Positions 36,996 to 45,947 of a DNA stretch of 64,000 nucleotides are shown here, in pieces; within the stretch, counting starts at the first letter, position 1; each line of letters opens with the position of its first letter. The translations under genes were made by a program, and so were the position numbers. Origin of the DNA: Leptotrichia sp. oral taxon 215 str. W9775 (GTDB lineage: Bacteria > Fusobacteriota > Fusobacteriia > Fusobacteriales > Leptotrichiaceae); the NCBI RefSeq assembly GCF_000469505.1, contig NZ_KI272827.1, positions 25,928 through 89,927 on the forward strand, in the 5' to 3' direction. The notes beneath the pieces were generated by a model. The model ran no database searches. It was not told the DNA's origin and worked only from the letters and a program-made list of their open reading frames with translations.

Positions 36996-37955
36996 TTATA
37001 TCAGTTTATGCTCCAACAAAAATGAAGTTTCCACAAAATGCCCGGGCTTATACTCTGTAAGTTCGGATTCTTCAGGTATAAAGTTTATTTCAGATACATC
37101 ACCGACAGGACTTCTTAGATACGTTTCCTCCATTTCCACTTTTTCATGCCTTGTAAAATCGGGATCTGCCACCGGAACGGCGGAAATCAGTGATTTTGTA
37201 TAACTGTGGACTGGATTGTTATACACATCTTCAGGTTTTCCAAGCTCTACAACTTTTCCCCTGTACATTACTGCCACCCTGTCTGAAATATATTTTACCA
37301 TTGACAAATCATGGGCAATAAAAAGAAGTGTCAGATTACGCTGTTTCTGTAAATCTTTCAGAAGGTTTACAACCTGTGCCTGTATGGAAACATCAAGGGC
37401 AGAAATAGGTTCATCACATACAAGGATTTCAGGATCTACTCCCAAGGCCCTTGCAATTCCTATCCTCTGTCTCTGTCCTCCTGAAAATTCATGCGGAAAT
37501 CTGCTGGCATGCTCCCTGTTAAGTCCCACAATTTCAAGAAGGCTATATACTTTTTCCATTCTTTCCTTTTTTGAACTTGCCAGTTTATGAATATCTATCC
37601 CTTCTGCAACAATATCTCCCACTGTCATTCTTGGATTTAGTGAAGCCTGGGGATCCTGAAATATCATCTGTATTTTCTTGGTAAATTCCTTTATGCTGTA
37701 ACTTTCTGCAGGTTTCCCACCAACTAAAATATCTCCTGCCGTTTTCGGATAAAGTCTGCTTACAGTACGTCCAAGGGTTGTCTTTCCTGAACCTGATTCT
37801 CCTACAAGACTTAAAACTTCTCCCCTGTAAATATCCATTGTCACATTATCTACAGCCTTCAGAACCTGTTTTTTCTTCATTGGAAAATACTTCTTCAGAT
37901 TTTTCATTTCAATAATTTTTTCTTTTCCAGTTTCCTTTTCATTTATTCCGGCCAT
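36996..37955 (-). CDS. oppF: Oligopeptide ABC transporter ATP-binding protein OppF
   Basis: ATPase subunit of the oligopeptide importer, 319 residues. Walker A is GESGSGKTTLG, the ABC signature is FSGGQRQRIGIARALG, Walker B is EILVCDEPISALD, and the C-terminal oligopeptide-transporter extension is present. Its ATG overlaps the oppD stop by one base (TAATG), indicating coupling; GGGGGAG lies 7 nt upstream. Confidence 0.94.
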   Translation of the reverse strand: MAGINEKETGKEKIIEMKNLKKYFPMKKKQVLKAVDNVTMDIYRGEVLSLVGESGSGKTTLGRTVSRLYPKTAGDILVGGKPAESYSIKEFTKKIQMIFQDPQASLNPRMTVGDIVAEGIDIHKLASSKKERMEKVYSLLEIVGLNREHASRFPHEFSGGQRQRIGIARALGVDPEILVCDEPISALDVSIQAQVVNLLKDLQKQRNLTLLFIAHDLSMVKYISDRVAVMYRGKVVELGKPEDVYNNPVHSYTKSLISAVPVADPDFTRHEKVEMEETYLRSPVGDVSEINFIPEESELTEYKPGHFVETSFLLEHKLI

Positions 37956-38983
37956 TACTTTTCTCCCCCTTCCCCATTATTTTCAAAAGGATTTTTCACT
38001 TCCGGTGCCCCTTTTACATAAAGCCATGACTTTACAAAATGACCATTTCCCAAATCTATCATAGGCGGTTTTTTTTCATAGTCAATTTTCATTGCATATT
38101 CCGATCTTGGAGCAAAAGGGTCTCCTACAGGTGGTTTTAAAAGATCTGGCGGTGTCCCAGGTATTGATTCAAGCTTTTCACCACTTGCCATGTCAAGTCT
38201 TGGTAATGATTTCAGAAGTCCCCACGTATATGGATGTTTCGGATGTTTAAACAGTTCCCTTACAGGAGCTTCTTCAAGCTTTTCCCCTGCATACATGACT
38301 ATTACCCTGTCAGCTGTTTCTGCAACTACTCCCAAATCATGAGTTATAAGTATTACACCTATATTAAGTTCTTTTTTCAGACTATTTATCAAATCAAGTA
38401 TCTGAGCCTGTATTGTAACATCAAGTGCTGTTGTAGGCTCATCACATATTAGCAGTTCAGGCTCACACGACAGTGCAATGGCAATAACTGCCCTCTGTCT
38501 CATTCCTCCTGAAAATTCATGCGGATACTGGTTAAATCTTTCTTCAGGTTTTGGTATCCCTACTTTTCTCAGCATTTCAACAGCCTGTTTTTTTGCTTCT
38601 TCCTTTGTTACTTTTTTATGTATCAGAATTCCTTCCATTATCTGTTTTCCTACCTTTATTGTAGGGTTAAGGGAAGTCATCGGATCCTGAAATATCATTC
38701 CTATTTTCCCACCCCTGAGCTGTCTCATTCTTTCATCAGAAACCTTTATAAGATCTTCTCCCTGAAACAGTATTTCTCCACCTTTTATTTCCCCAGGCGG
38801 CATAGGTATCAGCTTCATAACAGTCTGAACTGTAACTGATTTTCCTGAACCTGATTCACCCACTATTGCAAGTGTTTCCCCCTTGTTTACATGAAAGCTT
38901 ATATCCCTCAGCGCCTTCACTTCACCGGCATATGTATTAAAGGAAACACTTAAATTTTTTACTTCCAATATTTTTTCATTCAT
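37955..38983 (-). CDS. oppD: Oligopeptide ABC transporter ATP-binding protein OppD
   Basis: Second ATPase subunit, 342 residues, pairing with OppF on the cytoplasmic face of OppBC. Walker A GESGSGKSVTVQ, signature FSGGMRQRAVIAIALS, Walker B LLICDEPTTALDVT. The C-terminal part contains the family extension (SIPGTPPDLLKPPVGDPFAPR) but only one clear Cys-free form of the usual cluster region. GGAG lies before the ATG; a 104 bp gap separates it from oppC. Confidence 0.94.
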   Translation of the reverse strand: MNEKILEVKNLSVSFNTYAGEVKALRDISFHVNKGETLAIVGESGSGKSVTVQTVMKLIPMPPGEIKGGEILFQGEDLIKVSDERMRQLRGGKIGMIFQDPMTSLNPTIKVGKQIMEGILIHKKVTKEEAKKQAVEMLRKVGIPKPEERFNQYPHEFSGGMRQRAVIAIALSCEPELLICDEPTTALDVTIQAQILDLINSLKKELNIGVILITHDLGVVAETADRVIVMYAGEKLEEAPVRELFKHPKHPYTWGLLKSLPRLDMASGEKLESIPGTPPDLLKPPVGDPFAPRSEYAMKIDYEKKPPMIDLGNGHFVKSWLYVKGAPEVKNPFENNGEGGEK

Positions 38984-39087
38984 TTATTTATCTCCTGATT
39001 CTATTCTTTTATCATAAACTGCATTTTATTTCATCCTGTATATGGAACGATTCTCATCATTCACCTGATGCCAACCGCTTTTTATAA

Positions 39088-40122
39088 TTACGATCTCAGT
39101 TTAGGATTCAATGCATCATTCAGTGCATCCCCTACTATGTTAAACGCCAGCGTTATCAATGAAAGGACTGTCGCCGGTATAATAAACAGATACGGGTATG
39201 TTGACATTCCTGCAAGTCCGTCAGACACAAGATTTCCTAAGGAAGCCTGCGGAAGCGGCACTCCAAGTCCTATATAACTTAAAAATGCTTCTGTAAAGAC
39301 TATACTCGGTATATCTGTCGTAAGCCTTATTATAATTACATTTAATGTATTAGGAATCAGATGCTTTATCGTAATCCAGAAAAAATTACCTCCTAAAGAT
39401 TTCGAAGCAAGTACAAATTCATTTTCCTTTATTTTAAGAACTTCACCCCTCACAAGCAGTGAATAGTTCAGCCATCTTGTCAATGACATTGCAATAATTA
39501 TAGTTTTTATGCTGTTTCCCATTACTACCATTAAAAGTATAATATAAATCATGGAAGGAATTATCATTAAAATTTCAACTATTCTTGTCATTATCGTATC
39601 AACAATTCCGCCAAAATATGCCGAAACCGCTCCATAAACAGTTCCAAAAACTACACATGCCGCCGCAGTTACTATTGACAGCTGCATTGATATTCTTATC
39701 CCTTGGGAAAGTCTTGCAAATAAATCCCTTCCCAGTATATCTGTCCCAAGATAATGACCTTTTGAAAATCCTTTTAACGGATTCAGATATTCTTCATTCG
39801 TATTTACATCACTGAAGGAATATTTTGTCAGACTTTGACCAAAAAGTGCAAGGAATACAAATACACATAACAGCCCCAGAAAAAACAGCGCCAGCTTATT
39901 TTTCTTGAATCTTCTCCATCCGTCCTGCCAAAAAGTCAGACTCGGTCTATATATTACTTCACTTTGGGTTGTATCAGGTCCTACCAGTGAAAATTCATCT
40001 GCTGTAGGAACATATTCAAAATTCTGTATATCTTCTCCCTGAATTTTTTCTTTTATTTCATTTCCGTTTATTCCTTCTGCTATTTTCTCATGTAATGTTT
40101 CTTTTTCTGATATGTTCCCCAT
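39088..40122 (-). CDS. oppC: Oligopeptide ABC transporter permease OppC
   Basis: Inner-membrane permease, about 344 residues with six membrane helices. The BPD-transport EAA loop lies around EFVLASKSLGGNFFWITIKH. The family N-terminal region (LTFWQDGWRRFKKNKLALFF) is typical, preceded by an unusually long acidic cytoplasmic N-terminus of about 65 residues. Start 40122 is chosen because its ATG follows the oppB stop by one base; the alternative ATG at 40134 directly abuts the GGAG. Confidence 0.9.
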   Translation of the reverse strand: MGNISEKETLHEKIAEGINGNEIKEKIQGEDIQNFEYVPTADEFSLVGPDTTQSEVIYRPSLTFWQDGWRRFKKNKLALFFLGLLCVFVFLALFGQSLTKYSFSDVNTNEEYLNPLKGFSKGHYLGTDILGRDLFARLSQGIRISMQLSIVTAAACVVFGTVYGAVSAYFGGIVDTIMTRIVEILMIIPSMIYIILLMVVMGNSIKTIIIAMSLTRWLNYSLLVRGEVLKIKENEFVLASKSLGGNFFWITIKHLIPNTLNVIIIRLTTDIPSIVFTEAFLSYIGLGVPLPQASLGNLVSDGLAGMSTYPYLFIIPATVLSLITLAFNIVGDALNDALNPKLRS

Positions 40123-40123
40123 T

Positions 40124-41104
40124 CTACACTTCATCTCCTTTCCCCAGTTTAATTTTCGGATCAACAAGTGCATACACCAGATCCATTACAATCATCATTC
40201 CTATAAGAAATATGGCGTAAAAGACCGTAACTCCCAGAACCATTGTATAATCCCTGTTTGTTATACTGTCAATATAATATTTCCCGAGGCCCGGTATTGT
40301 AAATGCCTTTTCTATTACAAACGAACCTGTCAGAACTGCCGCAATTGTAGGACCCATAATAGTAACTATCGGAAGTATGGCATTTCTTAAGGCATGCTTC
40401 CATATGATATCTACCGGCTTCACACCTTTTGCCACAGCAAGCCTTATATAATCCTGTCCCATAACTTCTATCATTTTCCCTCTTAAAAGTCTTGCTATCA
40501 GCGCAACTGTATAAAGTCCCAATGCAATCGGAGGAAGTATTTTCTTGTCAAATGAATCCCATCCTGATATACGTATTCTGAACATTCTGGGAAGGCCGAG
40601 CTGCTTTATGAAAAAGCCGTTATGAATATCCACTACATATTTATGCATAAGTCCAGCTATTACAAAACTTGGAACAGATATTCCAATAATTGCTATTACC
40701 ATGGCTATCTTATCCTGATATTTTCCTCTTTTTAAAGCCGCTGTAATTCCAAGCGGTATTCCCACAATTAAAGCAAATATTATAGCTCTTATTCCTAAAT
40801 CAGCAGAACTTTTAAATCCTTCCTTTATAGTATCGTTAACCGTTCTCCCTCTGTCCCTCATTGACTCTCCGAGGTCACCTTTTGCAATATTCCCAAGATA
40901 GTACAGGTACTGTACTCCTAAAGGTTTATCCAAATGATATTTTTGCATAAGATTGGCTTTTATCTGAGGCGGCAGCTCCTTCTCGTCCTGAAACGGATCT
41001 CCCGGCAGCATGTGTAACAAAAAGAATGTAATAGTTATTACCATCCAGAGTGTTACAAGCCCCAGTGCTATTCTTTTCAATATAAATTTCAGAATATTCT
41101 TCAT
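40124..41104 (-). CDS. oppB: Oligopeptide ABC transporter permease OppB
   Basis: First gene of the opp operon, a 326-residue permease with six membrane helices. The N-terminal helix carries the FFLLHMLPGDPF motif characteristic of OppB/DppB, and the EAA loop is YIRLAVAKGVKPVDIIWKHA. It forms the channel with OppC. A good promoter lies at 41150-41178. Confidence 0.93.
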   Translation of the reverse strand: MKNILKFILKRIALGLVTLWMVITITFFLLHMLPGDPFQDEKELPPQIKANLMQKYHLDKPLGVQYLYYLGNIAKGDLGESMRDRGRTVNDTIKEGFKSSADLGIRAIIFALIVGIPLGITAALKRGKYQDKIAMVIAIIGISVPSFVIAGLMHKYVVDIHNGFFIKQLGLPRMFRIRISGWDSFDKKILPPIALGLYTVALIARLLRGKMIEVMGQDYIRLAVAKGVKPVDIIWKHALRNAILPIVTIMGPTIAAVLTGSFVIEKAFTIPGLGKYYIDSITNRDYTMVLGVTVFYAIFLIGMMIVMDLVYALVDPKIKLGKGDEV

Positions 41105-41149
41105 TATTTATTCAGCATCCTTTCTTTAAAACCTATTTCAAATATTTAT

Positions 41150-41178
41150 ATTATATTACAATACGTGCCCCTTTGCAA
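41150..41178 (-). promoter_or_regulatory. opp operon promoter
   Basis: Minus strand TTGCAA (41173-41178), 17 bp spacer, TATAAT (41150-41155), about 40 nt before the oppB ribosome site. Divergent from the pepF promoter with about 90 bp between the two -35 boxes, so peptide uptake and peptide digestion could share regulation. Confidence 0.7.
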
Positions 41179-41269
41179 TATATTACTCTTTTTCAGGCAG
41201 AAATAAAGTATATATTTTTTTTATTTATTTATATACGAATTATATTTTTTTAAATGGATAAATTTCACA

Positions 41270-41298
41270 TTGTAATATGCTTTTAAATTATGTATAAT
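41270..41298 (+). promoter_or_regulatory. pepF promoter
   Basis: TTGTAA (41270-41275), 17 bp spacer, TATAAT (41293-41298) extended by TG. The transcript would start near 41305, giving a leader of about 50 nt that contains the hairpin ribosome site. Confidence 0.7.
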
Positions 41299-41320
41299 GT
41301 AAGTAAATAAACTGTAGAAA

Positions 41321-41360
41321 GGAGACGGAACTGTTTAAATACAGTCCCTATTATACTATG
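41321..41360 (+). promoter_or_regulatory. pepF ribosome site split by a hairpin
   Basis: GGAG (41321-41324) is 33 nt from the ATG at 41358. ACTGT (41330-41334) pairs with ACAGT (41341-41345) around a 6 nt loop, extended by outer G-C pairs with a bulge. Folded, about 12 nt remain between GGAG and ATG. Confidence 0.5.
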
Positions 41361-43052
41361 AATTTTAATGATTACAAATACGAAAGAATTGACATTGATG
41401 CAGTAAAAAAACAGTTTGAAGAACTTATCGACAGCTTCAAAAAAGCTGATAACGCTGAAAAGCAGTACGAAATTATGGATAAAGTTATCAATTTGAGAAA
41501 TTACATTGATACTATGACTACCCTTGTTTCTATTAGACACAGCATTAACACTGCTGATGACTTCTATGATAAGGAAAATGACTACTGTGATGAAATCAGC
41601 CCTTTACTTTACGGATTTACAACTGATTTCTATGAAGCTTTAGTTACTTCAAAATTCAGAAAAGAACTGGAAGATAAATATGGAAAATTCCTTTTCGACC
41701 AGGCAGAATGCTCCTTAAAAACATTCAGCGAGGAAGTTATCCCTCAATTACAGGAAGAAAACAAACTGTCAAGTAAATATGACAAGTTAATCGCCAGTGC
41801 AAAAATTCCTTTTGACGGTGAAGAAAGAACTTTATCACAGATGGTTCCTTATACTCAGTCAAAAGATAGAAATGTAAGAAAAGATGCCGCTAAAAAAGTT
41901 GCTGAATTCTTTTCTGCAAATAAACATGAATTTGATGAAATTTATGACAAACTTGTAAAAGTAAGAACTGAAATTGCACACAAATTAGGATTTAAAAACT
42001 ATGTGGAATTGGCTTATGCAAGACTTAGAAGACTTGATTACAATGCACAGGATGTTGCAGGTTACAGAAAACAGGTGCTTGAAAACATCGTTCCTTTACA
42101 TTCTGAACTGAGGGAAAGACAGGCTAAAAGACTTGGTATTGACAAACTGAAATTTTATGATGAACCTATAAAATTCAATTCAGGAAATGCTGATCCTCAC
42201 GGAGATCCCGAATGGATTTTAAATCATGGAAAAACAATGTATCGTGAACTTTCCAAGGAAACTGATGAATTCTTTACATTCATGACTGAAAACAACCTGC
42301 TTGACCTTCTTTCTAAAAAAGGAAAAAATAGCGGTGGATACTGTACTTATATCCCTGACTATAAATCTCCTTTCATTTTTGCAAACTTCAATGGTACTGC
42401 CCATGACATAGATGTACTTACTCACGAAGCAGGGCACGCCTTCCAGGTTTATGAAAGCAGAGGATACGAAGTACCTGAATATTTATGGCCTAGCTATGAA
42501 GCATGTGAAATCCACTCAATGAGTATGGAATTTTTAACATGGCCATGGATGGGACTTTACTTTGAAAACGATGAAGATAAATACAAATTTATCCATCTTT
42601 CTGAAGCACTTTTATTCATTCCTTACGGAGTTACAGTTGATGAATTCCAGCACTGGGTTTATGAAAATCCTGAAGCAACTCCTGAAGAAAGAAGAAATAA
42701 ATGGCTTGAAACAGAAAGAAAATATCTGCCTACAAGAGATTACGGAGAAATTGATGAGCTGAAGGAAGGAATTTTCTGGTTCAGACAGGGACATATTTTT
42801 GGAACTCCATTCTACTATATAGACTATACATTGGCTCAGGTGTGTGCTTTCCAATTCTGGATTAAGTCAAGAGAAAACAGGGAAAAAGCATGGGAAGAAT
42901 ATCTGAACTTATGTAGACTTGGAGGAAGTAAGCCTTTCTTTGAATTAATGAAGGCAGCTAACCTGAAAAATCCTTTCACTGAAGGAACAATTGCTTCAGT
43001 TATTCCTAAAATAAGGGAATTCCTTGACAGCATAGACGATATGAAAATGTAA
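41358..43052 (+). CDS. pepF: M3-family oligoendopeptidase (PepF-like)
   Basis: Cytoplasmic zinc metallopeptidase of 564 residues that cleaves oligopeptides. The zinc motif HEAGHAF (in LTHEAGHAFQVYESRG) and the downstream YEACEIHSMSMEFLTWPW glutamate motif identify the M3 family. No signal peptide. Divergent from oppBCDFA, it would digest the imported peptides. The start has no alternative upstream; the ribosome site is separated by a hairpin. Confidence 0.92.
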   Translation: MNFNDYKYERIDIDAVKKQFEELIDSFKKADNAEKQYEIMDKVINLRNYIDTMTTLVSIRHSINTADDFYDKENDYCDEISPLLYGFTTDFYEALVTSKFRKELEDKYGKFLFDQAECSLKTFSEEVIPQLQEENKLSSKYDKLIASAKIPFDGEERTLSQMVPYTQSKDRNVRKDAAKKVAEFFSANKHEFDEIYDKLVKVRTEIAHKLGFKNYVELAYARLRRLDYNAQDVAGYRKQVLENIVPLHSELRERQAKRLGIDKLKFYDEPIKFNSGNADPHGDPEWILNHGKTMYRELSKETDEFFTFMTENNLLDLLSKKGKNSGGYCTYIPDYKSPFIFANFNGTAHDIDVLTHEAGHAFQVYESRGYEVPEYLWPSYEACEIHSMSMEFLTWPWMGLYFENDEDKYKFIHLSEALLFIPYGVTVDEFQHWVYENPEATPEERRNKWLETERKYLPTRDYGEIDELKEGIFWFRQGHIFGTPFYYIDYTLAQVCAFQFWIKSRENREKAWEEYLNLCRLGGSKPFFELMKAANLKNPFTEGTIASVIPKIREFLDSIDDMKM

Positions 43053-43079
43053 TACATTAATAGCAGAGTTACAAAAAAT

Positions 43080-43146
43080 GGAAGCCACAAAGAATGTATA
43101 TTACTAAACTTTAAAGTTTAAAATATGCCATTCTGAAAAGGCTTCC
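43080..43146. terminator. Bidirectional terminator between pepF and cysE
   Basis: GGAAGCC (43080-43086) and AGAATG (43091-43096) pair with CATTCT (43129-43134) and GGCTTCC (43140-43146). T-runs follow on the plus strand, and on the minus strand (ATTTTTTGT). It sits between convergent pepF and cysE. Confidence 0.75.
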
Positions 43147-43216
43147 TTTTATATTATTCCTTATATCGCTTTATTTATATTGTTTTGTTTATATCATTTC
43201 AATTGTATTAACCTCA

Positions 43217-43765
43217 CTAAATATACCACATAAAGTAGTCTTCCGAACCTTTCTGTATTATTCTGGCTGGAATTCCCACCGCAGCCGCATCATCCGGAAC
43301 ATCTTTTAAAACAACTGCATTTGCTCCTATTCTCGCATTATTTCCCACTGTTATATTTCCTAAAATCTTAGCTCCTGCCCCAACTGTAACATTATCCTTT
43401 AAAGTCGGGTGCCTTTTCCCTTTGGAAGAACTGACTCCTCCTAATGTAACTCCATGATAAATTACACAGTCATTTCCCACAACTGCTGTTTCCCCAATTA
43501 CAATCCCCATTCCATGATCGAAAAAAATTCTTTTCCCAAGTGTTGCTCCCGGATGTATTTCTATACCTGTAAACATTCGTGAAAGCTGGGAAAAAAAACG
43601 TGCCAGAAAGAAAAATTTTCTTTTATATAGAAAATGATTGAAACGGTGATTGATAACTGCATGAAACGAAGGATAAAGAAGAACTTCTATCTTATTTCTT
43701 ACAGCCGGATCCTTTTGAGCTATATTGTCTATTTCCTCCTTAAGCCATTTAAAAATTTTACTCAC
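43217..43765 (-). CDS. cysE: Serine O-acetyltransferase (short EpsC type)
   Basis: Makes O-acetylserine from serine and acetyl-CoA for cysteine synthesis. At 182 residues it is the short form. The left-handed beta-helix includes the catalytic region [20 protein letters not shown] and [20 protein letters not shown]. The start is GTG 43765: a stop codon lies three codons upstream in frame. The only ribosome-like sequence (AAGGG) abuts the GTG, so initiation looks weak. It follows cysK with a terminator-like hairpin between them, so expression of the two may be uneven. Confidence 0.9.
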   Translation of the reverse strand: MSKIFKWLKEEIDNIAQKDPAVRNKIEVLLYPSFHAVINHRFNHFLYKRKFFFLARFFSQLSRMFTGIEIHPGATLGKRIFFDHGMGIVIGETAVVGNDCVIYHGVTLGGVSSSKGKRHPTLKDNVTVGAGAKILGNITVGNNARIGANAVVLKDVPDDAAAVGIPARIIQKGSEDYFMWYI

Positions 43766-43842
43766 CCCTTGTTAATTAAAATTATTAATATTATTATCTG
43801 TTCGAACCTTATTTCCTAAAATCCTCCCAAACAATAAAAATT

Positions 43843-43878
43843 TTACTCTGCCTATCATCTTTAAAATAAACAGAGTAA
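43843..43878 (-). terminator. Terminator/attenuator between cysK and cysE
   Basis: TTACTCTG (43843-43850) pairs with CAGAGTAA (43871-43878), 20 nt loop. On the minus strand it is followed by AATTTTTATTG. It would end or reduce read-through from cysK into cysE. Confidence 0.55.
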
Positions 43879-43903
43879 TTGTCCTTTTTTATTATTTATT
43901 CCA

Positions 43904-44815
43904 TTATTTGTATGCTGCTACTGAAAGATATTTTTCTCCTCCGTCCGGAGCTATAGCTAGCACTTTTTTACCTTTTCCAAGTTTTTTTGCAAGCTGATAT
44001 GCAGCGGCAATTGCCGCTCCTGAAGAAATTCCAACAAAAAGTCCATTTTCCTTGGAAGCCTTCAATCCGTAAGCCAGTGCATCTTCATCAGTAACCTGTA
44101 TTATCTCATCAACAACGTTTCCGTCATAGTTACCTGGAACAAATCCTGCTCCAATTCCTTGAATAACGTGTTTTCCAGGCTGTCCACCAGAAACAACTGC
44201 TGATTTTATAGGTTCAACTCCAATCACTTTAGTTTCAGGTCTTTCTTCCTTAAGCTTTCTTCCTACTCCTACAAGAGTCCCTGCAGTACCTATTCCAGCA
44301 ACAAAAGCATCTAAAACTGGAAAATCATTTAATATTTCAACTGCAGTAGTTTCATAGTGTTTCTGTGGGTTTGCAGGATTTTCAAACTGCTGCGGCAGGA
44401 AATATCCAGGATTTTCAGCAACTATTTTTTCTGCTTCAGCAATGGCACCTTTCATTCCTTTTGCCCCTTCAGTCAGTATAAGTTCTGCTCCAAAAGCTTT
44501 TATAAAATCCCTTCTTTCAACACTCGCTGTATCAGGCATTATTATTATGACTTTATATCCTTTAAGTTTTCCGATTAATGATAATGCAATCCCGGTATTT
44601 CCTGAAGTAGGTTCAACTATTGTTCCTCCAGGCTGTAATTTCCCTTCCTTTTCTGCAGCTTCTATCATCCCTAGAGCCGCACGGTCTTTCACACTTCCAC
44701 CAAGATTGTACTTTTCAAGTTTTACATACACATCGGCGATGTTCTCATCCTTTTCAAGATTAAGTTTTACAACCGGTGTATTTCCAATTAATTCTAAAAT
44801 GTTTTCGTAAATCAT
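43904..44815 (-). CDS. cysK: Cysteine synthase A (O-acetylserine sulfhydrylase)
   Basis: PLP enzyme that makes cysteine from O-acetylserine and sulfide, 303 residues. K43 in GGSVKDRAALGM is the PLP lysine; the substrate loop PTSGNTGIALS and the phosphate-binding GIGTAGTLVGVGR are present. AGGAGG lies 7 nt before the ATG. It is encoded upstream of cysE and has a clear promoter at 44878-44906. With TcyP (63 kb) the cell has both cysteine synthesis and cystine uptake. Confidence 0.95.
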   Translation of the reverse strand: MIYENILELIGNTPVVKLNLEKDENIADVYVKLEKYNLGGSVKDRAALGMIEAAEKEGKLQPGGTIVEPTSGNTGIALSLIGKLKGYKVIIIMPDTASVERRDFIKAFGAELILTEGAKGMKGAIAEAEKIVAENPGYFLPQQFENPANPQKHYETTAVEILNDFPVLDAFVAGIGTAGTLVGVGRKLKEERPETKVIGVEPIKSAVVSGGQPGKHVIQGIGAGFVPGNYDGNVVDEIIQVTDEDALAYGLKASKENGLFVGISSGAAIAAAYQLAKKLGKGKKVLAIAPDGGEKYLSVAAYK

Positions 44816-44877
44816 TCCATTACCTCCTAGTAAAATTATTATCTATATTAACTTATTACGAACTGTTTCATTCGCAA

Positions 44878-44906
44878 ATTGTAGCACTAAAAAAACTAAA
44901 ATACAA
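44878..44906 (-). promoter_or_regulatory. cysK promoter
   Basis: Minus strand TTGTAT (44901-44906), 17 bp spacer, TACAAT (44878-44883) with an extended TGC before it. The leader to the cysK ATG is about 55 nt. No riboswitch or T-box motif is visible. Confidence 0.7.
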
Positions 44907-45080
44907 GCATTATAAATATACAAAATATAAATATAAATCATTAATCATATTAATTTTATATGTATAAGTACGTTATTAAATTACATTAAATTTACATGTC
45001 AGCCCTTTATATATTTGAGTATACAAAACTATTTGTACTGTTCAAATGAAATTATAATAATTACATTTTTTAGAAATTTA

Positions 45081-45270
45081 AAAGAGGCTATCACAAAAAT
45101 AATGTAAAAAGGGGGCTCAAAAAGAAAATTTAAAAAATAATGTGAAAAACTATATTTTTGAATTATTTAAAATTTTACAATGTAAAAATATAGTTTTCCC
45201 ATATATTATATTTAATTTTTACTCTTTTGAGACAATCCCTTCATATCTTCTATTTTTGAGACAGCCTCTT
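45081..45270. repeat. Nested TGTCTCAAAA inverted-repeat element
   Basis: Outer arms AAGAGGCTATCACAAAAAT (45081-45099, approximate) and its near-complement ending AGACAGCCTCTT (to 45270) match at 17 of 19 positions. Inside is a second pair built on GGCTCAAAA and TTTTGAGACAATCC, and innermost a long stem AAAACTATATTTTT / AAAAATATAGTTTT. Bases 45120-45143 and 45152-45184 recur identically at 63888-63911 and 63968-64000. It could be a MITE inside a relative of itself, and could terminate the gene at 45290. Confidence 0.65.
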
Positions 45271-45289
45271 ATTTACTTTTCAATATCTT

Positions 45290-45862
45290 TTAAAAATGCT
45301 CTTTATATAAAGGCTTTTCATTATTATAAGGATCATACATTAATACCTGGATATTTTCAACTAAAGGATTATCATTTTTTACTTTATTTGAAACTTCCCT
45401 GGCAATTGCACTGAATTCGTCCTTTGTCATAAATTCCCTCGAATAAATCATTATATCTGTTCCTTTGGCGTATGTTGCCGCATCAATATTCTTTATTTTT
45501 GGATTACTTTTTTTGACTTCATTCAGAACATCATAATATTCCCTTATAAGAGTATCCACTATTTCAACAGTTTTTTCCGCTTCATCTGCCCTTACGAACA
45601 GAGTATAGGTAACCCTGTTTTTTTCCGCTTCAATTTCCTTTATATCTTCTTCCATTGTCTGGTCGGTAGTTTTTCTTATATCTGATTTTGGAGTATAGCC
45701 TTCATTCTTAATATAATTCAAAATCTCAGTCTGCTCATCATACACAGGTTTTGAAGGTGTTTTCCCAAATTCAGGCAAAGGTGAAAACTTTGTTGTCTTT
45801 GCAGAAAATCCAACAGTTGCTAAAACTGTCAGCAATAAAATTATACCCAATTTTCTTTTCAT
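45290..45862 (-). CDS. Secreted protein of unknown function
   Basis: A 190-residue exported protein with signal peptide MKRKLGIILLLTVLATVGFSA. The mature part has a Pro-rich start, a helical acidic segment (TMEEDIKEIEAEKNRV), then a mixed alpha/beta domain: YTLFVRADEAEKTVEIVDTL, YYDVLNEVKKSNPKIKNID, KGTDIMIYSREFMTKDEFS and VENIQVLMYDPYN. No lipobox or catalytic motif. GGAG lies 9 nt before the ATG. Downstream of the MazG-like gene on the same strand. Family not recognised. Confidence 0.68.
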   Translation of the reverse strand: MKRKLGIILLLTVLATVGFSAKTTKFSPLPEFGKTPSKPVYDEQTEILNYIKNEGYTPKSDIRKTTDQTMEEDIKEIEAEKNRVTYTLFVRADEAEKTVEIVDTLIREYYDVLNEVKKSNPKIKNIDAATYAKGTDIMIYSREFMTKDEFSAIAREVSNKVKNDNPLVENIQVLMYDPYNNEKPLYKEHF

Positions 45863-45947
45863 CTATAAACTCTCCTTTTTTTGTCTAAATATGGGTTTTC
45901 TTCAATTTTCCCATAAACCTCTATCCGGTATGGATAATCGCTGTATT

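Larger units (their letters stand above)
44816..45289. other. Intergenic region with cysK promoter and nested repeat
   Basis: A 474 bp gap without a credible ORF. It holds the cysK promoter (44878-44906) and a nested inverted-repeat element (45081-45270), both listed separately. The stretch from 44907 to 45080 is AT-rich and shows nothing else I can support. Confidence 0.6.
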
